DNA of 64,000 bases from positions 788,123 to 852,122 of the forward strand of contig NW_019775413.1 of assembly GCF_001039355.2 (NCBI RefSeq), written 5' to 3'. Made by a program: the position numbers and the translations under genes. Shown piece after piece: positions 35,553 to 49,011 of the stretch (positions within the stretch are counted from its first letter, which is position 1; each line of letters begins with the position of its first letter). Origin of the DNA: Lingula anatina (taxonomy: Eukaryota > Brachiopoda > Lingulata > Lingulida > Lingulidae). Below the pieces are notes generated by a model that saw only the letters and a list, made by a program, of their open reading frames with translations, was not told the DNA's origin and searched no databases.

Positions 35553-38500
35553 AATACCTTGGAAACTTTGCTGAGTTAAGAAGAGTAAGCCAGCTGAACA
35601 CAACGGTGAGCTGTTCTCGATGACAAATGGATAGATATTGTATCATACTATATATAACTGTATGGAAGTACCATGATATTTTGATGACATCACTGAGTCA
35701 TCAAAGAAGAAACAGTCAGTGTTATGAAAATCACTTCCCATAATGATGTATAACTATGTTTTAACACATTGGCATTGTAGTGCACGCTAAATCAATAATG
35801 CATTGTATAATGTAATGAAGTTTATATTGCTGATTTAATAAGATTTGATTTCATGTGTCAAAAATAGTAACAAAGAAAGCTTGTCTAAAATTAAATTCAT
35901 ATTTTAAATCCATGTCACACAGTTTTGCGTGCGCATTCATGCATACATTTTTGTCTACACATTGTCGCCTGCATCGGAGCCGCGATAGGACTGAGAATCA
36001 ATCTTTACATATATGATGTACAGTATGCATGGCTTTTAGATTTTGACTTACTAAGTGAAAAGTCGATTACGGATGTGCACCCACAGACGCCTACTTAGGA
36101 ATAACAGAATAACTTGTGTACTCTTAACACAAACTGCCCTTTAGCTTATTTATTTTATGTATTTAACACCAGGAAAGATCATAAGCATGTATAGGTTAAT
36201 ATTAGTAGTTGTGAATGGTGAGTTCTTTCACAACACAACTGTTAATATTGTGTTGATATATTTTCAAAACGATTTGTATATAGCTTAATGACGATGACGG
36301 CGTTAGGAATAAATCAGTTGCTTTTTATTCTATAATGCATCACCTTTGTTACACTATTTAACTTTACCTGTTAATGCTGTTTAATAAAAAAATGAATTAC
36401 AAGCATATTGCTATCAGAAACGTGTCAGTGTTTTCGCCACTGATGTTTATCAGAATGTGTTTCAAAATGGGATTTGATGTGACTGCAGTAACAGTAGTTT
36501 ACGTCAGACGTAGCTGGCGCCAAGCTAGGACCACCCGCCCGTGGTCTTAGAGACCAGATAGTTGAACTCAATGAAATAGAAAAAGTTAATTGGTAATCAC
36601 TTAATCAAATGTATCGTCATGTATAGATTTGATTCTTAACTGAAATGCAATACACAAGGTGCACAGATTCAATTGCATCAAAATCACCAAAATCACCACG
36701 TACAACTAAGGCCACTTTTAACATATTTGGTTAACATTGGAATTAAGATGTAAGTAACTGATTTCCTTCCATTACCAAGTGAAATGTAATCGCTTTAAAA
36801 TTTGTCAAAATCCATTTGTGTGATAAGATTTCCCAATGCTAATATGGGATTATTTAATAACGTGTAACAGTTGTGCTAACAGATACCGGGGAAAACTTAC
36901 GAACTGTGAAAAATTGATTGTTGTATAAGTATAACCCGCTTTTTCTGTCATTTAAATGAATCAATCAAACATTAGTCTAAACCTAGATGGGACCTTTCAA
37001 ACATATTTTAATGTATTAGGGATTCCTTTGCAGGTTTGAGAGACTCCTCCTTTCTACTCTCTACCAGAGACAACTGGGTTCTGTTACCGGTGTTTACAAA
37101 AATAATTTCAATGCACAAATGTGCACATTATTGGCCGAAGAAACATTTAAATTCATGCATAGTGAAAATGCAACTCTCTTACACACCATGCACAGCTGCA
37201 TTTTACTTTCACGACGAAAATGTGCTTGTGAGCCTTTACTGTAAAGTTTTTAGGGTAACTGCTCCATTTGTATACCCAGGAGTTTAGATGTTTTTGGCGT
37301 TGGTCATAAATGTTACCGCTTATTGTGATACTTGGGCATTTGAAAGAAGGCGGCTGAACGTGTTCACTTGTCTTGGTTGAACAATAGATCTAGAATGGTT
37401 TAGTTGAATGAAAGGTGAGTGTATGTATAACAGTAATACTGTTTACCTAACAAGATTCCGTGCTCAGCGTAAAATTATGAGGTGCGTATCAAATATGAAT
37501 TAAAACTATGCATTAATTTGATGCCCGATGCCCAAATGAAACTGGCGTTTATTGTGAGATGTCAAGATCTTCCTCCAAAACTTCATTATGATTTCTTGGC
37601 AAACAAGCATTGACAACTGTAAAATTCGTCTGGCAAAGTAAAATCCAAGACCTATTCAGTGTACTACTTATATTGGATTTTAGTGGTTGTTGTTTACATC
37701 ATGTATCAAGCGCCGAGTGAGATCAAGAGACATTGGGTTATTTTAACCTGCCTCTGTGTCTATCATTTCTCGAAAGAGAAACAGTTTTCGGAAATGTTTC
37801 CCTAATATGCACTGATGAGTAAAAAATATGCCATTTAGGGTGCCAGCACATATTTTGTCGTTTTTTAAAGGAATTTGTATCATGCGTAGTGTTTAATGAT
37901 GATGATGATGGTCTTTGCAATGCAGCTAGGTATTTTTGAAGTACAACTACTATTCATATAACACCTGTTTCTCTTTTGATATATTACCGACAAAATATGA
38001 TAAGAGATAAAATAGATCTATAATAATTCATCTACTCTTCTGAAATCATGACATTTTTCCAGCAAATTCCCTTTAGTACATACAGTATGAAATCGGGGCT
38101 GTAACCGTGTTATGTCGGTTTAAGTTTCATTTGGGATCAACTCAACACTCCTGCCTCGTGTCCTCCAGCAGCTACCGCATAGAGCTGTCACACATAAATG
38201 GATATTTAGTGGCTTTTCAAATGTCTCAGTAGGATTCCACAAAACACTGTCTACTACTATAGATAATTTTATAATAATATGGATGAAACGCTCTGTCCTT
38301 AAAAAACACAACTGCTTTTCTGCATCTGGGTTTGGATCTACATTCATTATGATTACGTCCGGAAAAAAATGTGTGCTTTTCATTAAGGTTTGCAATAGAC
38401 AGCAGGTCAACTGCATTCAATGTATCTCCTTTGTTTGTACAATTTTCCATTATCTAAAAATACAGGTAGTTACGTGCTGCTTGATTAAAACAGACGGTGC

Positions 38501-40394
38501 CCAACCAAAAGGGGACTACAAACTTTGCTGTAAAACATTCATTGACGTGATCATACACGTAAAATTCTGCTGTCATACATCTCATCCAAAGTCCGTTTGA
38601 ACGATTTAGGTATCTGTGTTGGAAAAGAGACTGTATGACTATAACTATACCAATATTTACTGAGTTGTAAGACAAATGGTTAACAAAGACTGACATTGAA
38701 CATTGTGCTCAAAGAGAGCATTCACATCGAGAAGAGGTGAGGTCTAGCAAGGTCGAGACCTACATATGGCGGACCTACATGAAAGGAAAACCGTGCAATC
38801 CTTTAACGGCCTCTCAATGAATGTCAATGTCCTAAATGCTTTTTTTCTATCTTTTTTCTTTTGTTATTATTATAATCTTTCTATGTAGTGAATAATAGAA
38901 AGCAAAGATCTTGAACATTTCTAATCACTCAAGATGGTCTACAAATATTTGGATTTTTACATGTTAAAATGGTTGAAATTATGGTTGATGGTGATTTTGG
39001 ATTTCTAGGATTATATTTTACGTAAATTATTACATAAATTTATCATATTTATTCAATTGCAGATAGTAGACATTTCGACTTTTCCAAATTGAGGACATTA
39101 ATTTACTTCAGTTTGAAGCTGAATTATGGCATATAAATGTAAATGTTATATTCCATTTATTCATATGGATGGGGGCCATCTTGGATTTTGACAAAAACTT
39201 AAAGTCTTAGAGGAAGCCGCAAAATTTAATTAGCTTTCCATAAAATAAAAAACATACGTCATTGAAAATAACTACAACCAAAACATTGCGTCTGCTATCT
39301 TAAAGTCTAAATTCTAAATTTTGCAATTAAATATGGACAAGTGTTTCCGTGACAGTAGTCAAGAATGTCGATTCTTGATTGTAATATTGACTGTGCAAGT
39401 TTTGGAATTTTATTTTTTTTCTTGCTTTGTTTCATATAATTGCAGTAAAAAATCATACCTGCACCCTCAAGGTTACTGATGGCCATGTTGGAAATCTTAA
39501 TTAAATAAAAATATATTTCAAAAGATCATAGGTGAATAATTCAGTTCAGCAGAAAGACTAAAGAAGGCTTTTTGAAAGGAAAATATAAATTTGGTTAAAT
39601 TGCATTTATGTAGCCAAATGTTCATAAGCACAACGAAGCTCTGCGGACTGGATTGCGGGATATTTCATTTCTTCAAGTGGCATGCTCCGTGGTTCGCTCT
39701 TGGGCCTCGTTTAAATGCATTTATTTCGTTGTTGAAACATTATCATGCGTTTTTATAACAAATGAGTGGTTTTATAAAGTGTAAACTATACTATAGACAT
39801 GTCTTTGTTTAACCGAACTAACTCTTTAAATACATGAACATTGTCCCTTTATCTACCTGACCACGGTTAGCCTGTATCACATTAAAACATACAAATATAT
39901 AAAACTCTCTGTCCTTAAAAAGCAAAAATGCTTTTTGATATGGGTTTGGATCAACGTCCATTGTGATGATCGATGTTTGGAAAAAGTGTTTGCTTTTGAT
40001 GTACGTTTACAACAGACAGAATGTCAACTGCATTAAATATATCTCCTTTGTTTGTACAATTTGCCGTTATCTAAAAACGCAGGTAGTTACGTGCTGCGTG
40101 ATGAGACAGACGGTACCCAACACTACAATACAAAGACTGCGATAAAACATACATTACCATGACGACACAGGTATAATTCTCTTGCCAAACATCTCATACA
40201 AAATTCGTTTAAACGATACGGTATCTTGATTGGATAAGAGATTGTATAACTGCCTTTTCCCGTTTTTGCTGAGTTGTAATGCAATTTACAAGGACTGTCA
40301 ATGTACACAGTGCATTAAAATTCGAATATTTAGTTTTTCAATAATGTTATGTTTTAAAGCTATTTTAACGTTAATGTTTTAGATTCTGTCTTTT
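35553..40394. other. Long spacer between copies G and H
   Basis: No gene supported. It contains the 5' flank of copy G, array flank repeats (about 37745-38030, 38110-38220, 38290-38490, 39650-39780, 39950-40110) and a block at about 36980-37290 that recurs near 42930-43140, 51740-51960 and 57160-57310. Its apparent reading frame (37036-37287) is disrupted in those other copies. The stretch 38700-39600 is AT-rich and shows no similarity to the rest of the window by eye. Confidence 0.5.
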
Positions 40395-40640
40395 CCACAG
40401 CAATAAATGACCTTCGGGACAAAATGGGGAGTGCCGTATACGGAGAAACGCACGCCCAGAAATTCCACAACAGATGAGACAAGCTTTTACTCTGTGGTTT
40501 GAAAGAATCCCCTAGCAAAGATTGCAAACATTTGTGAACAGCATGCCCAGGCCGCCCCGTAGTGTGCCTTTAGGGAAATAGGGGTTACATATACATATAC
40601 ATGTTAATAGATGTGAAAATTGTACTCTAGTCTCAATAAA
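40395..40640 (+). pseudogene. Tc1-type transposon 3' relic
   Basis: HLRDKMGSAVY-type reading (from about 40410), which matches the C-terminal end of the better preserved relic at 58575-59225, followed by the shared tail GTACTCTAGTCTCAATAAAG. It is frameshifted and truncated. Confidence 0.6.
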
Positions 40641-41566
40641 GAAGTGAAAGTTGAATTTTGAAATTGATTGGAACTTAATTGTCATGGAGAATTTTAATTG
40701 CCTATTGGTTAATCTTCTGTACCTGCAGTGATATTACTATACAATGAAAAAAACTCACATTTGTAACAAAGTCCATCGTTCTGAGCAACGGTATTTTACA
40801 TTCCTCGCCAAAATAGTGTGCAGTAAATGTTAAGCATAAACTTGAAAATAAACGTGCTGAAGCGTGACATTTGCTTTTAGTGACTACAAACCGATAACGT
40901 TGGTCCATCTTAATTTCTTGAACGATATTTATCCCATAAAATAATTGGAAGTTGAAAGGATAAGAAATAACAAAAGGAAAAGGAAAGGCAATAATTCAAC
41001 ACTGTGTATACTCTCCATAAATAAGTTTCTATTTCATATCAGGATAGAACTGAATGGTATTGATCGTGACATCTAAATTCTCATCAGTGACATCAGTGGG
41101 AGGTTTTCGGTGGCTTTTGAGAACATCTTAAAACCAATCACTGAAATTAAAACAATAAATGTGGTGCAAAGCGGGTATTGCTCCACCTTTCAATGCTGCA
41201 CAATAGTAAAAACGAACCTAACATGATTATACATAACATAACGCTAAAACCACTAATTCATTAGCAGATGGATCTAGCATTGGATCAGTTATCGGTATGT
41301 AAACCATGCATTAAAAAGCCTTAAACATTTCAAATACAAAACGCATGGAACGGAAGAGCTAAGGGTTTACATACAATACTTTAAACAATTAAGTTGCTTA
41401 AAATTGGAGACGCATTACTACACTTCAGTAAAAAGTGGACATATCAAAACCATGTTCTACACTGCTAACGTTTGTGTGACATGCAAAATTGGACGTAGGT
41501 AGAAAATAACTCTAAAATCTGCATCGTAGCCAATACTCACCTGTCCGAAGCTATGGGTCTAATGTC

Positions 41567-42452
41567 TTAATCAGAGACTTTGAGATCCCTTCTTCTGTCA
41601 TTACAGGTGCATCTGAATTCCGGTTCCCTGAAATTCAAAGTATCTCAGCATAGACAATATTTCGCAAAGGTGACGAAAATAGATTTAAACAAACCATGTA
41701 AACCTAAATCAAAATCGTGCTTAAGAACCACACATGATCACAGAAAATAAATAAAGTTCATTGCTATTAAAATCTTCATTTGAGAACATTTCGTACTATG
41801 TTTTATTTCACAAAGCTTAGTGTTATAATCATCACCCATTTTTGTAAAAGGAGCTGATGGAACTTACGGAAAAGTCGGGTTACAGCTCTCCTTGCACCCG
41901 CCCTCACATGCACAGCCAAAGACATTGCAACTCCCTTTGCCACAGTAACCCCAACTCTGAAGTAAATGAAACTTTTGGTATTTTCGTCCTCTCTTTTCGT
42001 TTATATTTATAATTCATATTCACGGCAACGTTTGATTTGCTTAAATTAAAATCCAAACAAATTGCTTAAGATGACAGACAGGTTACAAATAAACCGTACC
42101 AGACTGCAGTCCGGACAATATCCATATTTCCTGTGGCAGCATACTGCTGTGGTGTCCTCTATCAACAAAGCAAGCAAGCACAATGTAGTGACAAAATGTG
42201 CAAACACGGCAGTTATTTTCTTCACCTTTGACATAAATAAGATAAAACGTAGTGCGCTGTTCATCACAATCATTACTATTAAGATTATTATTGGAAACAC
42301 GCAAAGGCAGTTGCAGTTAACTTCACTATATGCAATTCTTTTTAACAAAGAACAATAGTATAAATATATACGATCTGATATCCATTTTACCTGTACATTA
42401 CAACGTCGTTGGTAAAAGTTATCAGTTTGTTTTGATAGATTTGTCTCACCAT
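41567..42452 (-). CDS. Diedel-like secreted 12-Cys peptide (copy H)
   Basis: The first-exon ATG is at 42452-42450, at a GTGAGA donor. Exon 1 is 42225-42100 (GTG AAG AAA ATA, with no Met at the usual internal position). Exon 2 is 41956-41868 and exon 3 starts at 41627 with TAA at 41569-41567. About 92 residues. An ATG also lies just before exon 1 in frame (about 42234), so a retained intron could supply another start. Seen: signal peptide ending DTTA, VCC...CPDC, core YCGKGSCNVFGCACEGGC, tail RCTCNDRRRD with the shortest C-terminus of the family. The 3'-UTR exon begins at 41140. Its poly(A) signal is degenerate (AATTAA where others have AATAAA). Confidence 0.78.
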
Positions 42453-42550
42453 AATTCCTTGGAAACTTGTATTTTGCTGAGTTAAAAATGGCAGGCCAGC
42501 TGAACACGACGGTGAACGGTCCCCGATGGTAAATGGATAGATATTGTATC

Positions 42551-42551
42551 A

Positions 42552-42607
<56 letters not shown>
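42551..42607. repeat. (TA)n microsatellite
   Basis: Pure TA run in the 5' flank of copy H. Confidence 0.95.
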
Positions 42608-42609
<2 letters not shown>

Positions 42610-43039
42610 GGAATTACCATCATATCTTGATAACATCAATGAATCATCAAAGTAAAAAACAAACGGTGGTTTGAACATTGTCACTGTCATTTCACCTGGA
42701 ATGAAAATCCAGGCCAATTGCCCCTAATCACTGTCCTTGTGTTGTAACTGTTACATCCTCCCCCCGGGGCTCCTCTGCATCCAGGTGAAATGACCCTACT
42801 CATTTACTCCCTGATGATGGTGACTGACAGTCACAGAAATATTGGAGGTAATACCTACATATTTTAGAAGCTCTTGATAAAAAGAAAAACAATTATTTAT
42901 ATTGATACATACAGAGCTAATGAAACTCTTCTCTCTAATTTGAAAGACTCCTTACACACTTACACACCATGCACAGCTGCATTTTCACTTTCACCGCGTA
43001 TTTGTGAGCCTTTACTGTATTTTTTTCTTTTTTTTTGTG

Positions 43040-43070
<31 letters not shown>

Positions 43071-44003
43071 GGGGGGGGGGGTTAAACTGCTCCATTTGTA
43101 TACTCAAGAGTTCAGATGTTTTAGGCGTTGGTCATAAACGTTGCCGCTTATTGTGATACTTGAACATGTCAACGTAGGCGGTTGAACATGTTAACGTGCC
43201 TTGGTTGAACAATAGAATGTTTTAGTGGAATGAAAGGTGGGTGTACGTATTACAGTATACCTAAGAATTTTCCGTGAACATCGTACAATTACGAGGAGTG
43301 GCTCAAATATGGAATTGTATGCATGTATTTGATGCCCAAATGAAATTCTTGTCTATTGTGAGATGTCAAGATCTTCCTCCAAATCTGCATTATCATTTCT
43401 TGGCAAACAACCATTTGAAACTGCAAAATTTGGCTGGCAGGTAAAATCTGTGACCTATTCAGTGTGCTGCTTATTGGATTTTAGTAGTTGTTGATGAAAT
43501 CATTTATCTAGCGCAGAGCGAAATCAAGGGACATTCTGGGTTTTAAACCTGCCTCTATGTCTACCATTTCTCTAAATAGCAACAGTTTTTAAACATGTTT
43601 TCCCCTAATTTGCGTTGATGAGTAAAAATGCTCCATTCAGGTTGCCAGCATGCATTTTGTAAATTTTTTACGAAATTTGTATCATGCATAGTGCTTAATG
43701 ATAATGATGGTCTTCGGAATACAGCTAGGTATTTTTTAAGTAAGACTACTATCCATATAACACGTGTTTCTCCTTCGATATATTACCGACGAAATAGGAT
43801 GATAAGTAAGAAATATCTTTAAAAATCCATCTACTCTTTTTCCCGGGTGTTTTGTTTTTCTACTCACCAGTTCCAAGTCTTTGGGGTGTTATCTATATGC
43901 ATACGTACCTGTATTTGTAACCCTCTATCTTTCCTGATATTGTGAAATACGATATCAAACAATCGTTTCTTGATACAGCTTTCCATTATGAAGTTTTTAT
44001 TTA

Positions 44004-44034
<31 letters not shown>

Positions 44035-45149
44035 TATTTATTTTTTTTTACAATTCTGCCCGTTGAATAACAAGTCCGTTCTCGGGATATTCTCTTGTCT
44101 GACATCAAGTTTGAGAGTGGTTAACTATCTGTTTTCTTTCCCATCCTCCGCTAAAATTTACTTAACAGCAGATTACATTCGAAAAAGCTACGATATTTCG
44201 CCAAGGCGAACTGCATTGTGGGATATTTCAGTCCTGCAAGGGACAGGCTCCATGACCCTCGTTAAAATGCATTTATCTCGTGGTTGAAACGTTATCATGC
44301 GTTTTTACAACAAAGGATTGGCTAAATGAAGTGTAAGCTATCATATGGACTATGTTTTTGTTATCGACCTGACCACAAAAGCCTACACATATTAAAAACC
44401 TATGATCACGATACGTTTATAAAAAAGATTTGATGAAGCACCAGCATTTACATTCATTGCTAACTGCTAAGACCACTATAAAACATTCTCTTTGAAAATA
44501 AAAGGACAAGTCACTCTGTTGGCGACACCGTGCGGATTGATGATTGATGTAATAGCTGCAATACGCTTAGACTACCTAGAATGATGTGACGGGGGCAATT
44601 TATTTACCTGTGCAAGAAATCATGAAATTATTTCAGCAAATTCCAGTTAGTACATACTTTTGTTTTTCGCTACCGCATAGAGCTGTCACACATAAATAGA
44701 CATTAAGTGGCTTTTCAAATGCCCCCCTAGGATTCCACAAAACATTGTCTAAACCTATAGATGAGTTTATAATAATATGGATAAAACGCTCTGTCCTTAA
44801 AAAACACAACTGCTTTTCTGTATCTGGGTTTGGATCTACATTCATTGTGATGATCTTTGGAAAGAATGTTTGCTTTACATTTATGTTTGCAATAGACAGA
44901 AGGTCAACTGCATTAAATGTGTCTCCTTTGTTTGTACAATTTGCCGTTACTTAAAAATGCAGGTAGTTACGTGCTGCTTGATTAGAAACAGATAAAACCC
45001 ACGCAAAACGGAAATAGAAAAATTGCCGTAAACAGTCATCGCCGTGACGTTATACGTGAAATTATCTTGCCATATATCTCATCGGGAATCCTTTTAAACA
45101 CTGCTGTATCTGCATTGGATAAAAATATGTATAGCTACTTTTACCAGTA
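42608..45149. other. Array spacer
   Basis: It holds flank repeats (about 42930-43140, 43545-43830, 43885-44300, 44650-44985), a poly-T/poly-G run near 43050-43081 and a (TTTA)n run at 43987-44050. No gene is recognised. Confidence 0.5.
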
Positions 45150-45445
45150 TCTTTGACAAGAAGGATGGCCAAGAAGCCTAGGTTAACACGAAACCAGTGA
45201 ATAAACAGGTAGCGCTGGGCTACAAAGAACAGAAACCTACGTAGGTATCATGTGGTCTTCTCAGATGAATCAAGATTCCTACTCTACCCAATTATTGACC
45301 GTCTACGAATTGTTTTAGTAAAGAACAGACGGTAAAAGAAAAATGAAATACAAATCGAGGCTACAGGCGGTTCTGTGCGTATTTCTGGTATTTTTGATGC
45401 ATTCTTTTAGTCAATTGTTTCTTCTTGGGGAAAGTGTGTTTTGAG
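45150..45445 (+). pseudogene. Tc1-type transposase relic
   Basis: About 45250-45300 reads VVFSDESRFLLYP in one frame, as at 13286. Stops follow. It lies directly beyond the 3' end of copy I. Confidence 0.7.
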
Positions 45446-45579
45446 CAACGACGGTATTTAATATTCCTCGCCAAAAAGTCGATGTTTAGTCAATTTTTAG
45501 CATAAACTTGAAAATAAACGTACTGAAGCGTGACCTTTGATTTTAGTGACTACATACAGAAAACTTTGGCCTACCTGTA

Positions 45580-46174
45580 TTTATTGAACGATATTCATCC
45601 CTTAGAATAATTCGAAGTAGAAAGAATAAGAAATGACAAAACAAAAAGGAAAGAAAGCAAATCAACGCTGTATTCTCTCCAAATATATGTTTTCTATTTC
45701 ATATTAGGATAAAATTCAATGTAATTGATCTTGCCATCTAAATTTTTTTCAGTGACATCAGTGGAAGGTCCCTAAGTGGCTTTTGAGAACATCTTCAAAC
45801 CAATCACTGAAAGGAAAAGAATAAATGTGATGTACGGCGGGCAATTGTTCCACCTTTCAATGTTACACAATAGTAAAAACGAACCTAACATGATTAAACA
45901 TAGCATTACGACCACTAATTCATTAACCGATGGCTCTGGCATCGGTATGGTTATTGCTATGTAAACCATGATTATAGAAAAAATACACATTTCAAATACA
46001 AACTGCACTTGGACTAAGGATAAGCATATAGAACTTACTTTTAACAATCCGGTTGTTTCATGTTGGGGACGTGTTACTACATATCAGTATAAAATCAAAA
46101 CCATGTTCTACACTGCTAACAATTCTATAACATAGTGACTTTGTAGTAAACAACTCACCTGTCTGTATCTGTGC
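45580..46174 (-). pseudogene. Truncated Diedel-like gene: 3'-UTR exon and end of exon 3 only (copy I)
   Basis: The 3'-UTR exon (from 45806 down to AATAAA at 45585-45580) and the donor end of exon 3 (complement of CTCACCTGTCTGTATCTGTGC, about 46154-46174) are intact. At about 46175 homology ends at a foreign GC-richer segment, and exons 1 and 2 are missing. It is a clear relic of a tenth minus-strand gene body. Confidence 0.75.
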
Positions 46175-46824
46175 CTGTAACTTGCCTGTAACTTGCTCCC
46201 CTCGCACGGAGTTAGCAAGAGGGACGCGCGTTGTGATAAACGCACGGCGCAAGCAATGAAGGAGCAAGTGCCCTTTGCGTGTTGAGTAAGGCGCACGCCC
46301 TCACAACTAACGAACAAAGTCGAGAGCACACCGGGAATGAGTCGCACTTGCGTCACCCCCAAGCCTGGTGTATAAAAGGCGTGCTCACGAGGCGTGTAAC
46401 GTGTACAACAAGTTTCAAAATTTTCAAATTTTTGCTCAGTTTAGTTTCTAATATGCCTCCAAAAGGCAAGAAAAAGAAGCTTACATAGTACAAAAAAGGG
46501 AGGAGGAAGAAGAAAGAATAGGAGAACAGGAAGCAAAACTGACGTACGCCGTCAGCACTTTACCACAAACGTGTGAGGCAAGTGTGAAGCAAAACTGATG
46601 CACAATTTCCACGGCCATCGCTCCTTGCAATTAGCATCCCTGCCTGAAAGGACATCTCATGTGGCCCTTGCGACTCGCAAGACTTTCCTCTACCTCTACG
46701 ACCTCCACGGCCTCTGCAACCCCAAAAAATAGCAAGGACGTACGATCCTGAAATTTGTGCGTCCGGTTGTGACCGAGGCTTAACACTAGGATGAATAAGT
46801 CGCTGTAAATGTGATGGAGTGAAG
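46175..46824. mobile_element. Unidentified inserted segment that truncates copy I
   Basis: GC content rises well above the surroundings. A TATAAAAGGCGTGC box (about 46371) is followed about 80 bp later by ATGCCTCCAAAAGGCAAGAA (46453), opening a very short lysine-rich frame (MPPKGKKKKLT then stop). The other end carries a GCGTCCGGTTGTGACCGAGGC motif (about 46759-46780). The layout suggests the 5' end of a transposable element, internally deleted. I could not define its termini. Confidence 0.45.
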
Positions 46825-46828
46825 TTAA

Positions 46829-47153
46829 AGGGATAATAACTATCCGTATGATATCTACATTTCACAATAAAAACATTGTGAACAACTCATAGAAATATAA
46901 TATATTCTGTTTTACCTCAAAAACGGCAGTTATAGCTATTGTTATAGCTACAGTTAGCTCACATGACCTCCATTGATGGCTGTACTCAGTTATAATCTCT
47001 TAAGAGATTTTAACAAAAAACCGACCTTTTCAGAAAAAAAACCAGGGACTAACTTTGAATGTTAAAATGGATTCATTAACCATTGGCAAGTATGGGAAAA
47101 TTGTTGTTTACTCCAGGAAAATTCATTTTTGGCCAAAACGAGTTATTATCCCT
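46829..47153 (-). mobile_element. TTAA-flanked MITE, copy 3
   Basis: 325 bp, TTAA at 46825-46828 and 47154-47157, ends AGGGATAATAACT and its complement, same orientation as copy 2 at 34164. Confidence 0.85.
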
Positions 47154-47578
47154 TTAACAATGTTGACGGTTTGCGGTACCTTGTTATAGATAGACATGTT
47201 GAGGTGACCGTGACTTTCTCGTACCAAAAATAAAAACATTTCAGGCCATTTTAATGTCTTTTCACGTTGATCCAACTTTCAAATCCAACGTTTATCCAAC
47301 GTTTTATCAACGTTTGGGATTTAACAGGTTTACATAATTTGCCCGCTGGGATTTGTGTGGTCATTCTGTAAAATCCCCTTGGGTAATCACTAGGCTAAGT
47401 ACAGAACTATTAGGTCACTTGCCTAGTTAAGTGGCCATTAAATGAGATTACGTAAACCACACTTGTAGATATTTCCCTGTAAACTCCCAAAGGTTAAACT
47501 CTCTGCTAGATTACAGTGTCCATAATACGGAAGCAGTGATAATTATGTAGGTAAATGTTGTTTAATATTGCAAACAAG

Positions 47579-47639
<61 letters not shown>

Positions 47640-48489
47640 GACTGTGTGTGTTGTGTGTGTGACTGAGGGGGTTAAGATGCATGTAATGTAAAGGCACGTG
47701 TACGCTTGAAAAGTTCATGTCAAATATCATATGGCCACAATATATCCATTTATGTGTGACAGCTCTTTGTTGCAGCTGACGGACATGAGACACAAATGTT
47801 AAGTTGAGCTCATATGAAACTTAAAACGACACTACACGCGCACGGTCCCATATCCTTCACATTGTATTCACCAATGGATATTTGTTAAAACAATTCAAGA
47901 ATTTCCCGCCCATATAAATCAACCCCGTTACATCATTCTAGGTAGTCGAAGCGTGTTGCAGATATTACATCATGCAGCAATCCGCAGGGCGGTTGTTTAT
48001 GCAAGGAATAATAGTGAGATAAGTGAATCAACAAAAAGGTGATGTTTCTGACAGGAAAAACTGCATTTGAAATGTACTGTGCACTTCGTTCATTTCAGAG
48101 CGTGTGCATGTCCAGTCTCAGTTAAGTCTTCAAAAAAAAATATGGAAAATTCACAAACCAACCGCTTCTCTTTTTTTTTTTCAAGTGGTATTAAAAACTG
48201 TTGTTACAAGGTTCATCGTTTTTACAACAGAAGATTCCTCGCCACAATAGTGTACGTTCAATGTTTAACATTAATTTCTTAATAAAGTTTGTTTTAGTGA
48301 CTTTACACACTGATATCTATGGCATGCCTTTTATGTCAAACGATTTTCATCTCAGAATAATTTAAAGTCCATAGAATAAGAAATAACAAAACAAAACAGA
48401 ATGAAATAAATCAACGCTGTATACTCTCCAAATATATTTTTTTTTCTATTTCATATCAGGATAGAAATCACCGACATCGATCTTGACGT
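47154..48489. other. Spacer with TA repeat and inverted flank segment
   Basis: A (TA)n run at 47583-47637; a GCCCGCTGGG end (about 47352) like that of the 98-bp MITE at 62575; and at about 47740-47890 an inverted copy of the CAGCTACCGCATAGAGCTG segment, matching the arrangement at 29262. The 3'-UTR of copy J starts at about 48330. No other gene is visible. Confidence 0.5.
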
Positions 48490-49011
48490 CTAAAATCTCA
48501 TCAGTGACATCAGTGGCATATTCCTAAGTGGCTTTTGAGGACACATCTTGAAACCCATCACTGTAAGGAAAGAAAGAAGTGTGGTGTACGGCAGGCAATT
48601 GTTCCACCTTTCAGTGTTACACAATAATAAAGACGAACGATATTTGATTATATGTAACACTACGCTCTTTAACTCATTGGCCGATAGATCTGGCATTGGT
48701 ATAGATATGGGTATGAAAATCATGACTTTAAAATACCTACCGTACTTGTGATTTTAACCATTTCAAATCACAAGTAATGGAAGGTTTTAGGGTTTCCATA
48801 CAGTAAGTAATTTTTAAAAAATCAGTTGCTTTATATAGGGGACGTAAAACTACATATATCAGTAAAAAGTGGGCATATCGAGACAATGTTATACAATGCT
48901 AACATTGTCTCTAGGACATACCAATGCAAAATTTGAAATAGGAAGAAAATGACTTTCTGCATCGTACATGTAGTAAATACCTCACCTGTCTGTAGCTATG
49001 GGTCTAATGTC

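Noticed and set aside
37036-37287. 83-codon frame
   Set aside because: It lies in a spacer block repeated at about 43.0, 51.8 and 57.2 kb, where the frame is not preserved.
46279-46488. 69-codon frame ending MPPKGKKKKLT
   Set aside because: The upstream part overlaps the TATA-like box, and the ATG after it gives only 11 codons. It is treated as a transposon remnant, not a gene.
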